From contig NZ_JAATJC010000001.1 in NCBI RefSeq assembly GCF_011927725.1, positions 999,001-1,063,000 on the forward strand: a stretch of 64,000 bases of DNA, in the 5' to 3' direction. The DNA is from Sphingomonas kaistensis (GTDB lineage: Bacteria; Pseudomonadota; Alphaproteobacteria; Sphingomonadales; Sphingomonadaceae). The notes under the pieces were generated by a model. It was not told the origin of the DNA. It made no database searches and saw only the letters and a list, made by a program, of their open reading frames with translations. Each line of letters begins with the position of its first letter. The first letter of the stretch is position 1. Of this stretch, positions 16,280 through 24,804 are shown piece by piece. The position numbers and the translations under genes are program-made.

Positions 16280-16720
16280 ATGCGACTGACCTTCACCAAA
16301 GGCGCCGGCAAATATGACGCGCTGGTGATCGAGCGCGACGGCCGCGCGGCGGAGAGTATCGAGTGCCCGAAGCAGGGCATCATCCCGCACGACATGGTCC
16401 ATTATGCGGTCGAGAGCGTGGTCGGCCACGGCTTCCTCGGAATGGTCGCGGACGGGGCCCCGGCGGCCTTCACCACCAGCGGCGGGGCGGAGGAGGAAGC
16501 GGTCGAGCGGCTGGTCGAATGCTTCCAGGCCGAAATGTGGGGCGGGCCGGTCCCGGCGGCAGAGCTGATCGCGGCCTATGAACATGCCTGCGCGGCGCGC
16601 GGCCATTCGGCGATGCCGGTGTCGCAATCCTCGGTCGAGGCGATTCGCGCCCGGCTCGACACGCTGGGACGGGACTGGAGCGCAGTGCCGGTCCACGGCT
16701 CGCTCGAGCTGGAGCTCTAG
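16280..16720 (+). CDS. Conserved hypothetical protein, function unknown
   Basis: 146 residues, no signal peptide or membrane helix, mixed alpha/beta, acidic. I do not recognise a named domain. Visible landmarks are ECPKQGIIPHDMVHYAVESVV, which looks like a helix carrying a His pair, and a C-terminal helix EAIRARLDTLGRDW. Codon use and GC match the neighbours, so it is a genuine resident gene. It follows the GST gene by 7 bases, suggesting co-expression, but no functional inference is safe. Confidence 0.72.
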   Translation: MRLTFTKGAGKYDALVIERDGRAAESIECPKQGIIPHDMVHYAVESVVGHGFLGMVADGAPAAFTTSGGAEEEAVERLVECFQAEMWGGPVPAAELIAAYEHACAARGHSAMPVSQSSVEAIRARLDTLGRDWSAVPVHGSLELEL

Positions 16721-16835
16721 GCGCGAGGCGTGGCGGGGTCCGCAAACCACAACGATCCGCTAACCATCAACTGCAAGCCTCCCTTGAAGCCGCTGCCTTA
16801 CGGTGGAGCCCGCTCGAGTAATGGAGGGGCAAGGC

Positions 16836-17222
16836 ATGTTCATGGAGAAACTGACCCGCGACTGCCATGGCGTCGAGGAGGCCGCTGGCCTTGGCGATGA
16901 CGAGGGCAACGGCTTCCGTCCGCGGCGGTTCGAACGGCAGGACGTGCGCTGCCCGGTCCGGGTGCGGATCGGCAACCGGCAATATGCGGCTTATCTCGAC
17001 AATGCGTCCGACGGCGGGGTCAAGGTCAGCACCGGCAGCCGGATCGTTCCCGCCGGCAAGGTGATCGTGCAGATCCCCGACCTCCCGCCGCTGCGCGGTG
17101 AATTGCGCTGGGCCAGCGAGCGCGAGGCCGGCGTCGCCTTTCCGCTGGTCGACGGCTATTCCCCAATCACCGACTGGCTGGCGCGCCGCGCCTCGTCCGA
17201 CGCGGGACGCGACCAGGACTAG
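16836..17222 (+). CDS. PilZ-domain protein
   Basis: 128-residue single PilZ domain, a c-di-GMP effector module. The binding signature is complete: RRFER (the RxxxR element) and NASDGG (the D/NxSxxG element), followed by a small beta-barrel (KVIVQIPDLPPLRGELRW). I choose the ATG at 16836 because GGAGGGG stands about 6 bases before it; ATG 16821 and GTG 16803 are also in frame. A second PilZ gene converges on it 16 bases away, and a GGDEF-EAL protein lies 0.8 kb beyond, so local c-di-GMP signalling is plausible. Confidence 0.82.
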   Translation: MFMEKLTRDCHGVEEAAGLGDDEGNGFRPRRFERQDVRCPVRVRIGNRQYAAYLDNASDGGVKVSTGSRIVPAGKVIVQIPDLPPLRGELRWASEREAGVAFPLVDGYSPITDWLARRASSDAGRDQD

Positions 17223-17238
17223 GCCGGCTTGGCTCGGC

Positions 17239-17823
17239 TTAAGCGGCGAGGCCCCAGCGCAATAGCAGCAGGTCGAACACCGCCTGGTGGATGGGGTGGA
17301 CGAACTCGACCCCGGCGCGGCGGCTTTCGACCCAGCGGATCCGGGCTTCAACCGGGGCAAGGCCGGGAAGGGCGACCCACACCCACTCGTCCACCCTCGG
17401 CAACTCGTCGAACGCCAGGCAGCAGCCGAAGCGCGACAGGTCGCTGACGTCGAGCACGCGGGGGCGCCGGCCGGCGTGCCGGATCACCAGCTCCGCCTTG
17501 ACCGGAAGGCGATCCCCCTTGCGCGGCTTTTCCGCTTTCTCCGGGGCTTCGGTGGAAAAGGACAGGCCGATGCCCTCGCCATTGTGCCAGCGCACGATCG
17601 CGGGAATGGTACCGCGACGAAGCACGTTGAGGTGCACTTTCTCGCCCCGTGCCAGCTTGGCGGTTGAGCGCAGGCGGCAGCCGCCATAGGACAGGTCGTC
17701 GATCTGGAAGTCATACGCCTGGTCGCTGCCGGTGCGGACCAGCCAGCCGGACAGGGCGACCGGACGCCGCTCCTCGCGCGGGGGATGATCGACCACTTGA
17801 TCCGTCTGTTCGGTGCCCGGCAC
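17239..17823 (-). CDS. Tandem PilZ-domain protein
   Basis: 194 residues with two PilZ domains. The first has REERR and DDLSYGG, the second RKGDR and SDLSRFG, so both retain the RxxxR and D/NxSxxG c-di-GMP contacts. Cytoplasmic, no other domain. The start is GTG with GGAG 7 bases upstream. It is transcribed away from the PAS-GGDEF-EAL gene across a 205-base divergent region and may be its effector; that is inference. Tandem PilZ proteins can bind two ligand dimers or use one domain for dimerisation. Confidence 0.83.
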   Translation of the reverse strand: MPGTEQTDQVVDHPPREERRPVALSGWLVRTGSDQAYDFQIDDLSYGGCRLRSTAKLARGEKVHLNVLRRGTIPAIVRWHNGEGIGLSFSTEAPEKAEKPRKGDRLPVKAELVIRHAGRRPRVLDVSDLSRFGCCLAFDELPRVDEWVWVALPGLAPVEARIRWVESRRAGVEFVHPIHQAVFDLLLLRWGLAA

Positions 17824-18028
17824 GAGCGACTCCGTAAGATATGCGGTTAATTCGACGGGTCACTAACCCAGATCAGGCTAACGAAAAGTTACGGGCCGGG
17901 CCGGGATCCGATGCGATCGCGTTCCGCTGCGGCGGGCCAAGCCCCTCAATCGCGCGAAAGCGAGGGGGAGCGAACCTTCTCGCCTACAATGAAAAAGCGC
18001 ATCGCTCATCAAGCCTCGGGCCTCATCC

Positions 18029-19738
18029 ATGGTCACCTCCGGTCTCCCGCCTGCCATCCCCGACCGCTTCGAGCAGATGCTCGACCAGTCGGCGACGGCG
18101 GCCGTCTGTGCCGGGGCGGACGGGATCATCCTCAGCTGGAACAGGGCGGCCGAGGCCCTGCTGGGCCATTCGGGCGATGCCGCCGTGGGCAAGCCGCTGA
18201 CGATCATCATCCCGCCAGCCTATCGCGCGGCTCACGAGGCCGGCCTTGCCCGTGCGGTCAAATATGGTGCCTCGCGCATGGCCGGGCATGCGGTGGAGAT
18301 CGTGGCCCTGCATGCAGAGGGCCACGAACTGCCGGTCGACCTGTCGCTGTCGCTGTGGTTCGAAGGCGGCAGCCCGGTATTCGGTGCGCTAATCCGCGAC
18401 GTCAGCGACCGGCGGGCGACGATGAACCGGCTCCAGCATCTCGCCCATTGCGATACGCTGACGACGTTGCCCAACCGGGCCGCGCTGCTCGCCCGGCTGG
18501 AAGCGACCATCGCGCAGGGGCCCTGTTCGCTGCTGATGCTCGACCTCGACGGGTTCAAGCACGTCAACGACAGCCTTGGTCATTCGGCCGGGGACCATCT
18601 GCTGGTCCGGGTCGCCCAGCGCCTGATGGAGGTGTCGGGCGGCACGGACGAGTTCGTCGCCCGGCTGGGCGGCGACGAATTTGCGCTGCTGGTGTCGCGC
18701 TGCGACGACATGTTCCGGATCGACCAGCTCGCCACCCGCATCAAGCAGGCGCTGAGCCTGCCGTTCGAGATCGGCGGGCAGTCGGTGTTCATCGGCACCA
18801 GCATCGGGATCGCGCTGGCACCGCATAACGGGGTCTGCGCGGACACCCTCCTGTCGCGCGCCGATCTCGCCCTCTACAGCGCCAAGTCCAGCGGCGGCGG
18901 CACCCGCTGCTTCTTCATGACCAGCATGCAGAACCGCTCCGAACAAAGGCTTCGGCTGAGCAACGAGCTGCGCCAGGCGTTCACCGCGCGCGAGTTCGAA
19001 TTGTGGTACCAGCCGCAATTGTCGTTGCCCGACCACGACCTGCTGGGGGTGGAAGCGCTGCTTCGCTGGCGCCACCCCCGCCACGGCCTGCTCGCCCCCA
19101 ACGCCTTCCTCGACGTGCTGTCGGAAAGCCCGATCGCGGAAGAGGTCGGCGAATGGATCCTCGACGAGGCCTGCGCCGCGGTGGCGCGGTGGAAGCGGCA
19201 ATCTCTCGGCATCATCCGGGTCGGGGTGAACCTGTTCCCGGCGCAGCTTCGCACCGAGCGGCTGTACGACGTGGTGGCGAACGCCATCGCCCGGCACCAG
19301 CTCGAGCCCGCGCAGCTTGAGGTGGAGATCACCGAGAATACCGTGCTGCGCTTCAACGAGCCGTCGACCGCAGCGCTTCGCCGGTTGAAGCAGAAGGGCG
19401 TCGGGATCGCGTTCGACGATTTCGGGACCGGCTTCGCGTCGCTCAGCATGTTGCAGCAATTTCCGCTGACCAGGCTCAAGATCGACCGCAGCTTTATCGC
19501 CGAGATCCACGACCGTCCCGGCGATGCCGAAATCGTCCGCTCGCTGCTGTGCATGGCCAACAGCTTCGACCTGGAAGTGATCGCCGAGGGGGTGGAAACC
19601 GCCGAACAGGAACAGGTGCTGCGCGACATCGGCTGCGTCGCCGCCCAGGGCTTTCGCTATGGCAGGCCGATGGATGCGGCCGCCATTGCCGCCTTCCTTC
19701 GCAACCTCAACGAAGGCGGCCTGGCGGAGGCCGGCTGA
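18029..19738 (+). CDS. PAS-GGDEF-EAL c-di-GMP turnover protein
   Basis: 569 residues, soluble. PAS sensor (about 12-130, LSWNRAAEALLGHSGDAAVG), GGDEF domain (about 137-300) with intact active site Gly214-Gly-Asp-Glu-Phe218, then an EAL domain (about 315-560) with Glu342-Ala-Leu, the DDFGTG motif, LKIDRSF and EGVET. Both catalytic signatures are present, so cyclase and phosphodiesterase activity are both possible; no RxxD inhibition site is seen five residues before GGDEF. The PAS ligand is unknown. Three PilZ genes within 13 kb are candidate downstream effectors. Confidence 0.93.
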   Translation: MVTSGLPPAIPDRFEQMLDQSATAAVCAGADGIILSWNRAAEALLGHSGDAAVGKPLTIIIPPAYRAAHEAGLARAVKYGASRMAGHAVEIVALHAEGHELPVDLSLSLWFEGGSPVFGALIRDVSDRRATMNRLQHLAHCDTLTTLPNRAALLARLEATIAQGPCSLLMLDLDGFKHVNDSLGHSAGDHLLVRVAQRLMEVSGGTDEFVARLGGDEFALLVSRCDDMFRIDQLATRIKQALSLPFEIGGQSVFIGTSIGIALAPHNGVCADTLLSRADLALYSAKSSGGGTRCFFMTSMQNRSEQRLRLSNELRQAFTAREFELWYQPQLSLPDHDLLGVEALLRWRHPRHGLLAPNAFLDVLSESPIAEEVGEWILDEACAAVARWKRQSLGIIRVGVNLFPAQLRTERLYDVVANAIARHQLEPAQLEVEITENTVLRFNEPSTAALRRLKQKGVGIAFDDFGTGFASLSMLQQFPLTRLKIDRSFIAEIHDRPGDAEIVRSLLCMANSFDLEVIAEGVETAEQEQVLRDIGCVAAQGFRYGRPMDAAAIAAFLRNLNEGGLAEAG

Positions 19739-19744
19739 CCCCCG

Positions 19745-20506
19745 TCAGGCGCGGGTGGCGGCGACGAGGTAGTTGAGGCTGAGGTCCTGGCTGAGGTGCA
19801 GCCCGCGGCCCGGCGTGAAGGCGATCCCGCGGGTGGCGGTGACCGCAAGCCCGGCCTGCGCGAGCAAGGCGCCAAGTTGTTCAGGGCTGAGGAACTGGTC
19901 GTAATCATGGGTCCCGCGCGGGATCCGCCCTGTTCCTTCGGCAAGCGTGATGGTGAGCAGCCGCGACCAGGCGGTGCGGGCAGGCGTGCTCATCACCAGC
20001 AGGCCGCCGGGCGCGAGGCGATCGGCCAGCGCGCGGACGAAGGAGGCCGGGTCGGCGACATGCTCGATCACCTCCAGGGCCGTGACGAGGTCGAACTGGC
20101 CGTCGAGCGCCGCGACTTCACCCGCGACGTAGCGGATCGCGAGGCCAGTCATGCCGGCATGGGTGCGGGCGGCCTCGATCAGTTCGGGGGCGGCATCGAT
20201 GCCGGTGACATGGGCACCCAGCCGCGCGAGCGGTTCGGCGAGCAACCCGGCACCGCAACCGACATCAAGCGCGGCCTTGCCGTCGAGCGGGCGAAGCGCG
20301 CGTTCGTCGGACGCGAAATGATGGTCGATCGCCTCCCGGATGAAGCCGAGGCGGACCGGGTTCAGCTTGTGCAGCATGGCCGAACTGCCCCTGGGGTCCC
20401 ACCAGTCGGCGGCCATCGCGCCGAAGTGGGCGGCTTCGGACGCCTTGATGCTGCCAGCTCCGGTGGAGCCTTCGCCGGGTCGGATGCTCGTGCTTGTTTC
20501 GGCCAT
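19745..20506 (-). CDS. ubiG: Ubiquinone biosynthesis O-methyltransferase UbiG
   Basis: 253-residue class I SAM methyltransferase performing the two O-methylations of ubiquinone synthesis. The SAM loop is DVGCGAGLLAEPLARLG, with the acidic residue in GIDAAPELIEAA, and ALEVIEHVADP following. The N-terminal segment EAAHFGAMAADWWDPRG and HKLNPVRLGFI is specific to UbiG. It is divergent from lysC across 52 bases, the ubiG/lysC arrangement I expect in alphaproteobacteria. The convergent neighbour ends six bases before it. coq7, a later step of the same pathway, is also encoded in this window. Confidence 0.93.
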   Translation of the reverse strand: MAETSTSIRPGEGSTGAGSIKASEAAHFGAMAADWWDPRGSSAMLHKLNPVRLGFIREAIDHHFASDERALRPLDGKAALDVGCGAGLLAEPLARLGAHVTGIDAAPELIEAARTHAGMTGLAIRYVAGEVAALDGQFDLVTALEVIEHVADPASFVRALADRLAPGGLLVMSTPARTAWSRLLTITLAEGTGRIPRGTHDYDQFLSPEQLGALLAQAGLAVTATRGIAFTPGRGLHLSQDLSLNYLVAATRA

Positions 20507-20558
20507 GCCGGGCCTCTAACAGGCAAGCCGCTTCAACCCAAGGATTGCCGCCCGACCC

Positions 20559-21797
20559 ATGGCCCGCATCGTGATGAAATTCGGCGGGACTTCCATGGCC
20601 GGGATGGAGCGGATCCGCGCCGTCGCGGAGCGCGTGCGGCGCGAGGTCGAAGCCGGCAACGAGGTGGCGGTGGTCGTCTCGGCGATGGCCGGCGAAACCG
20701 ACCGGCTGGTGCAGATGTGCCGCGAGGCCGCCCCGCTGTACGACCCGCGCGAATATGACGTGGTGGTCGCCAGCGGCGAGCAGGTGACCAGCGGCCTGCT
20801 TGCGATCACGCTGCAGGGGATGGGGGTCAAGGCGCGCAGCTACATGGGCTGGCAGTTGCCGATCCGCGCGTCGGGCCACGTCAGCGCGCTGATCGAGACG
20901 ATCGATGTCAGCGTGCTCGACCGCGCCTTCGCGGCAGGCGGGGTGGCGGTGATCCCGGGCTTCCAGGGCGTGACCGGCGACAATGAACTGGCGACGCTGG
21001 GCCGCGGCGGTTCCGACACGTCGGCGGTGGCGCTGGCGGTGGCGATGAAGGCCGACCGCTGCGACATCTACACCGACGTCGACGGGGTCTACACCACCGA
21101 CCCGCGCATCGTCCCGCGTGCCGCCAAGATCGACATCATCACCTACGAGGAGATGCTCGAACTGGCCTCGGTCGGGGCCAAGGTGCTGCAGACCCGCTCG
21201 GTCGGGCTGGCGATGCGCTTCAACATGCCGCTGCAGGTACTGTCCTCGTTCGAGGACCGGCCGGGAACGATCATCGCCGGGGAAGAGGCGGTCGAGGAAC
21301 GAAACATGGAACGCAACATCATCACGGGCATTGCCCACGATCTCAACGAAGCGCGGATCACGCTGCGCGGGCTGCCCGACCGGCCGGGCGCGGTGGCGGC
21401 GATCTTCCGCCCGCTGGCCGCCGCCAACATCAACGTCGACATGATCGTCCAGTCGGTGGCGCGGGCGGGCGAGCCGAGCGACCTCACCTTCACGGTGCCG
21501 ACCGCAAGCCTGCCGGAGACGGTCGCCGAGCTGGAGAAGGTCAGGCAGGAGGCGGGCTTCGCCGATATCCTGACCGACACCGACGTGGTGAAGATCAGCG
21601 CGGTCGGCGTGGGGATGCGGAGCAACGCCGGTATCGCGGCCAAGATGTTCGACACGCTGGCCGAGCGGGGGATCAACCTCCTTGCGATCACCACCAGCGA
21701 GATCAAGGTCAGCGTGCTGATCCCGGAAGCCTATACCGAGCTTGCGGTCCGCGTGCTGCACACCGCCTTCGGGCTTGACCAGGAGCGTGCCGCGTGA
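20559..21797 (+). CDS. lysC: Aspartate kinase
   Basis: First committed step to lysine, threonine and methionine. 412 residues: amino-acid kinase domain (KFGGTSMAG at the N-terminus, GRGGSDTSAVALAVAM) and two C-terminal ACT repeats (about 265-340 and 345-405) that usually mediate feedback inhibition. The length is normal for class II aspartokinases. Its stop overlaps the GTG of the next gene (GTGA). ptsP follows about 3 kb on; in many alphaproteobacteria lysC and ptsP are adjacent, so three genes appear to be inserted here. Confidence 0.95.
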   Translation: MARIVMKFGGTSMAGMERIRAVAERVRREVEAGNEVAVVVSAMAGETDRLVQMCREAAPLYDPREYDVVVASGEQVTSGLLAITLQGMGVKARSYMGWQLPIRASGHVSALIETIDVSVLDRAFAAGGVAVIPGFQGVTGDNELATLGRGGSDTSAVALAVAMKADRCDIYTDVDGVYTTDPRIVPRAAKIDIITYEEMLELASVGAKVLQTRSVGLAMRFNMPLQVLSSFEDRPGTIIAGEEAVEERNMERNIITGIAHDLNEARITLRGLPDRPGAVAAIFRPLAAANINVDMIVQSVARAGEPSDLTFTVPTASLPETVAELEKVRQEAGFADILTDTDVVKISAVGVGMRSNAGIAAKMFDTLAERGINLLAITTSEIKVSVLIPEAYTELAVRVLHTAFGLDQERAA

Positions 21798-22798
21798 GCC
21801 GTTTGGATTCCCTGATGGCGCGCGGCGCCGAATTCCTTGGCACGCGTTACGCCATCCTTGGCGGGGCGATGAGCTGGGTTTCCGAGCGCAACCTTGTCGC
21901 GGCGATCAGCAATGCCGGCGGGTTCGGCGTGATCGCCTGCGGGGCGATGAATCCCGAGCTGCTCGATACCGAGATCGCCGAGACGAAGAAGCGCACGGAC
22001 AAGCCGTTCGGGGTCAACCTCATCACCATGCACCCGCAATTGAATGAGCTGATCGAGGTGTGCGGGCGGCACAAGGTCGGCCACATCGTGCTGGCGGGCG
22101 GGCTTCCGCCAAGCGGCGCGATCGACCGGATCAAGGCGACCGGCGCCAAGCTGATCGCCTTTGCACCGGCGCTGAGCCTGGCCAAGAAGCTGATCCGCTC
22201 GGGCGCCGACGCCATCGTGATCGAGGGCATGGAAGCGGGCGGGCATATCGGTCCGGTCTCGACCAGCGTGCTGGCGCAGGAAATCCTGCCGCATGTCGCG
22301 GGCGACATTCCGGTGTTCGTGGCGGGCGGGATTGGCCGGGGCGAGGCGATCGCGGCCTATCTGGAGATGGGCGCGTCGGGCGTGCAGCTTGGCACCCGCT
22401 TCGTCTGCGCGACCGAGAGCATCGCCCACGAGAACTTCAAGAAGGCGTTCATCCGCGCCAGCGCGCGCGACGCGGTGCCGAGCATCCAGATCGATCCGCG
22501 CCTTCCGGTGATCCCGGTGCGTGCGCTCAAGAACAAGGAAACCGAGCGCTTTGCCGCCAAGCAGCGCGAGATCGCCGAGCAGCTCGACGGCAAGGCGCTG
22601 GAGATGGCCGAGGCGCAGCTGCAGATCGAGCATTATTGGGCGGGCGCATTGCGTCGCGCGGTGATCGACGGCGACGTCGAGACCGGCAGCGTAATGGCCG
22701 GCCAGTCGGTCGGGATGGTCAAGAGCGAGCAGCCGACCGCCGAGATCATCGCCGAACTGGTGGCCGAGGCCGAGGCCGCGCTCGAGCGGCGGTCCTGA
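21794..22798 (+). CDS. Nitronate monooxygenase / 2-nitropropane dioxygenase-like FMN enzyme
   Basis: 334-residue TIM-barrel flavoprotein. The FMN-binding motifs are visible: NAGGFGVIACGAM, IEGMEAGGHIG, VFVAGGIGRGEAIAAYLEMGASGVQLGTRF (read as separate segments). The family spans nitronate monooxygenases and FabK-type enoyl reductases; the C-terminus here is long and helical and does not settle which. It starts with GTG overlapping the lysC stop by four bases, so the two are translated together. A house-cleaning role against nitronates is possible but not shown. Confidence 0.8.
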   Translation: MSRLDSLMARGAEFLGTRYAILGGAMSWVSERNLVAAISNAGGFGVIACGAMNPELLDTEIAETKKRTDKPFGVNLITMHPQLNELIEVCGRHKVGHIVLAGGLPPSGAIDRIKATGAKLIAFAPALSLAKKLIRSGADAIVIEGMEAGGHIGPVSTSVLAQEILPHVAGDIPVFVAGGIGRGEAIAAYLEMGASGVQLGTRFVCATESIAHENFKKAFIRASARDAVPSIQIDPRLPVIPVRALKNKETERFAAKQREIAEQLDGKALEMAEAQLQIEHYWAGALRRAVIDGDVETGSVMAGQSVGMVKSEQPTAEIIAELVAEAEAALERRS

Positions 22799-22875
22799 AG
22801 CCAGGTGCGAACGGCCGGCCATTGCCCTATGACGGGGGCTGTTGACGACGGGGCAAGGGGTTGGCGGCCGCGGCC

Positions 22876-23799
22876 ATGATCAATCATTATCGAACCCTCG
22901 GGGTGGACCCGCAGGCCGAGACGGTGGTGATCCGCGGCGCTTACCTGGCGCTGATCCGCCGTTATCATCCGGACAAGGGGGGCGACGAAGCCGATCCGGC
23001 GCGGGCCCAGGCGGTCACCGCGGCGTGGGACGTGCTGCGCGATCCCGAGCGCCGGGCCGCCTATGACGAATCGCGGCAGGCGCGTTTCCAGCCCGAGGGC
23101 GGCAGCATCGTCGGTCCCGCCGTGCTCATGACCGGAAACCGGGTGCGGGGCGGTGCCGCCGGGCGCAACCTGTTTTTGCTGCTGGCCGCCGGGACGCTTG
23201 GGCTCGGCTGGTGGGCGCTGGGACAGCCGCAATTCGCACCGCCGGTTCAGGTCGCTGCGCCGGCCAGCGGTCCGGCCGTCGGGGCCGCGCCGCCCGAGCC
23301 GGTCGTTCGTCCGGTCGACGATGAAAGATCGGCACGGCGCCAGGCCGAAGTCGAGGAGGAGCAGCCGCCGCTGCCCGACCTGCGCCGCGAGCCCGACGTC
23401 GACACCCCGGTGGTCCTGCCGCCCTTGCCGGTGAAGGATCCGGTGCGGATGCCGGTCAGGACCGCCGACGCGCAGCCGCCGGTCCGCCGCGCTGCTGCCG
23501 TGGAGCGCGCCCCGGCCGTCGCGAGGGTTCCAAGTAAGGCGCCAGCGGAAGAACGCCCGGTGGTCGCGAAGGCCGCGGCGGTGCCGGCGCCGGCGAGGGT
23601 CGACCTCGCCCCGCTGGAACGGCACCTGCAACTGCTGACCGACCAGAGCTTCCGCTTCGGCACGCCGGCCAAGCGGAGCCGGGTGATTTCGTCGCGCGAG
23701 CCCTTTCTGGCAAAGCTGCGCAACTGCGACAGCGATGCCTGCAAGCGTGACGCCTACCTCCGCCGGAACGCGGAGATAGGCGACATCATGCGCAATTGA
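22876..23799 (+). CDS. Membrane-anchored J-domain protein
   Basis: 307 residues. An N-terminal J domain (residues 3-66) carries the HPD triad (His31-Pro-Asp33 in RRYHPDKGG), so it should stimulate a DnaK/Hsp70 ATPase. A single membrane helix follows (about 98-117), then a long Pro/Ala/Val-rich low-complexity stretch (about 120-250) and a short C-terminal domain with a two-cysteine segment (RNCDSDACKRDAYLRR). There is no zinc-finger or substrate domain of DnaJ. The topology, J domain in the cytosol and tail in the periplasm, is inferred. The client is unknown. A TTG at 22861 is an alternative start. Confidence 0.8.
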   Translation: MINHYRTLGVDPQAETVVIRGAYLALIRRYHPDKGGDEADPARAQAVTAAWDVLRDPERRAAYDESRQARFQPEGGSIVGPAVLMTGNRVRGGAAGRNLFLLLAAGTLGLGWWALGQPQFAPPVQVAAPASGPAVGAAPPEPVVRPVDDERSARRQAEVEEEQPPLPDLRREPDVDTPVVLPPLPVKDPVRMPVRTADAQPPVRRAAAVERAPAVARVPSKAPAEERPVVAKAAAVPAPARVDLAPLERHLQLLTDQSFRFGTPAKRSRVISSREPFLAKLRNCDSDACKRDAYLRRNAEIGDIMRN

Positions 23800-23805
23800 G
23801 GCTGA

Positions 23806-24642
23806 TTAGAAGCGCAGGCTTCCGGTCAGCTTCAGCGAGTGGCTTTCGAAGCGGTCGGTGCGGCGGATCACCGTTCCCGACGGATTGGCGAGCACGAACG
23901 GGTTGGTCGCCGGGGCGGTGCCCTGGGTCACCGAGATCGCGCTGTCGTCGTCCTTGATCGACGAATAGAGATAGAGCGCGCCGACCGAGAAGTTGCTGCC
24001 GAGCTTCTGCTCGATGCCGCCGCCGGCGCGATAGCCCCAGCCCTTGGTCTTGGTGTCGGTGATCGCGAAGGCGTTGGCGGTGTTGCTGGTCGCGAACGAC
24101 TGGCGGAACGAGCCGCGCACCACGCCGCCGGTGGCATAGAGCAGGGTCGCGGGGGTGATCGCCACGCCGGCCCGGGCGCGGGCGCCATAGCTGCTGCGCA
24201 GGGTGCGGGTCAGGGTGTAGAAGGCCGGCGTGGTCGAGAAGGCCGACACGCTGTCCTTGATGTTGTGGCGGTCATATTCGCCGACCACGCCGACGACCAC
24301 TCCGCCGAGTTCGGCGTCGAAGCCGGCGTGGATGCCGCCTTCAAGCTCGCGCTCGCTGCGGTCGCAGCCGGTGCCCGGCGCGGTCGAGGTGGCGGTGCCG
24401 CCGCAGAAGCCCGGCGAAAAGGCGTTGGCGCCGGTCGCGGTCGACACGGTGTCGCCGAAGCGGCCGTCGCGGTTGATGTCGAATTCGGTGCGGGCATTGT
24501 CCTTGACCAGGAAGCCGGCGCCGATCTGGCCGCCGACATAAGGGCCGGACCAGCCGCCGCTGGTCTGCGCCGCGGCGGGTGTGGCTGCCAGGACGGCAAA
24601 GGACGCTGCGAGCAGGCTTGCAGCAAGAGGGCGACGGATCAT
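23806..24642 (-). CDS. Outer-membrane beta-barrel protein (Omp25/OmpA-barrel-like)
   Basis: 278 residues. Clear signal peptide ending AAAQ (about residue 25), then alternating amphipathic strands typical of a small porin-like barrel (WSGPYVGGQIGAGF, GIHAGFDAELGGVVVGVVGEY, LYATGGVVRGSF, WGYRAGGGIEQKLG) and a terminal Phe (LTGSLRF), the usual BAM recognition end. It resembles the Omp25/31 and Lom-type opacity proteins of alphaproteobacteria. The function is probably structural or adhesive. Two cysteines (CGG and GCDRSE) in a loop may form a disulfide. Confidence 0.85.
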   Translation of the reverse strand: MIRRPLAASLLAASFAVLAATPAAAQTSGGWSGPYVGGQIGAGFLVKDNARTEFDINRDGRFGDTVSTATGANAFSPGFCGGTATSTAPGTGCDRSERELEGGIHAGFDAELGGVVVGVVGEYDRHNIKDSVSAFSTTPAFYTLTRTLRSSYGARARAGVAITPATLLYATGGVVRGSFRQSFATSNTANAFAITDTKTKGWGYRAGGGIEQKLGSNFSVGALYLYSSIKDDDSAISVTQGTAPATNPFVLANPSGTVIRRTDRFESHSLKLTGSLRF

Positions 24643-24669
24643 TCAAGAGCTCCTGTGATTATTCGGGTC

Positions 24670-24685
24670 GTTTGACGTTTCAAAC
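24670..24685. promoter_or_regulatory. Palindrome in divergent ptsP/OMP promoter region
   Basis: Inverted repeat GTTTGA-N4-TCAAAC, perfectly symmetric, 28 bases before the outer-membrane protein start and 120 bases before ptsP. Its arms also look like -35 elements (TTTGAC-type) on either strand. It could be an operator or simply a promoter element; nothing identifies a regulator. Confidence 0.35.
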
Positions 24686-24804
24686 TACGGTTCGGGTCCG
24701 CGAATGGATGAAATGAGGGGCAAAATCTTTTTGCCAGCGGGCGAGGGCGGGCGTGCCGGACCGCGCCGCTTGGCCCTTTGTCGCGTTCCTGATAGCGCTG
24801 GATC

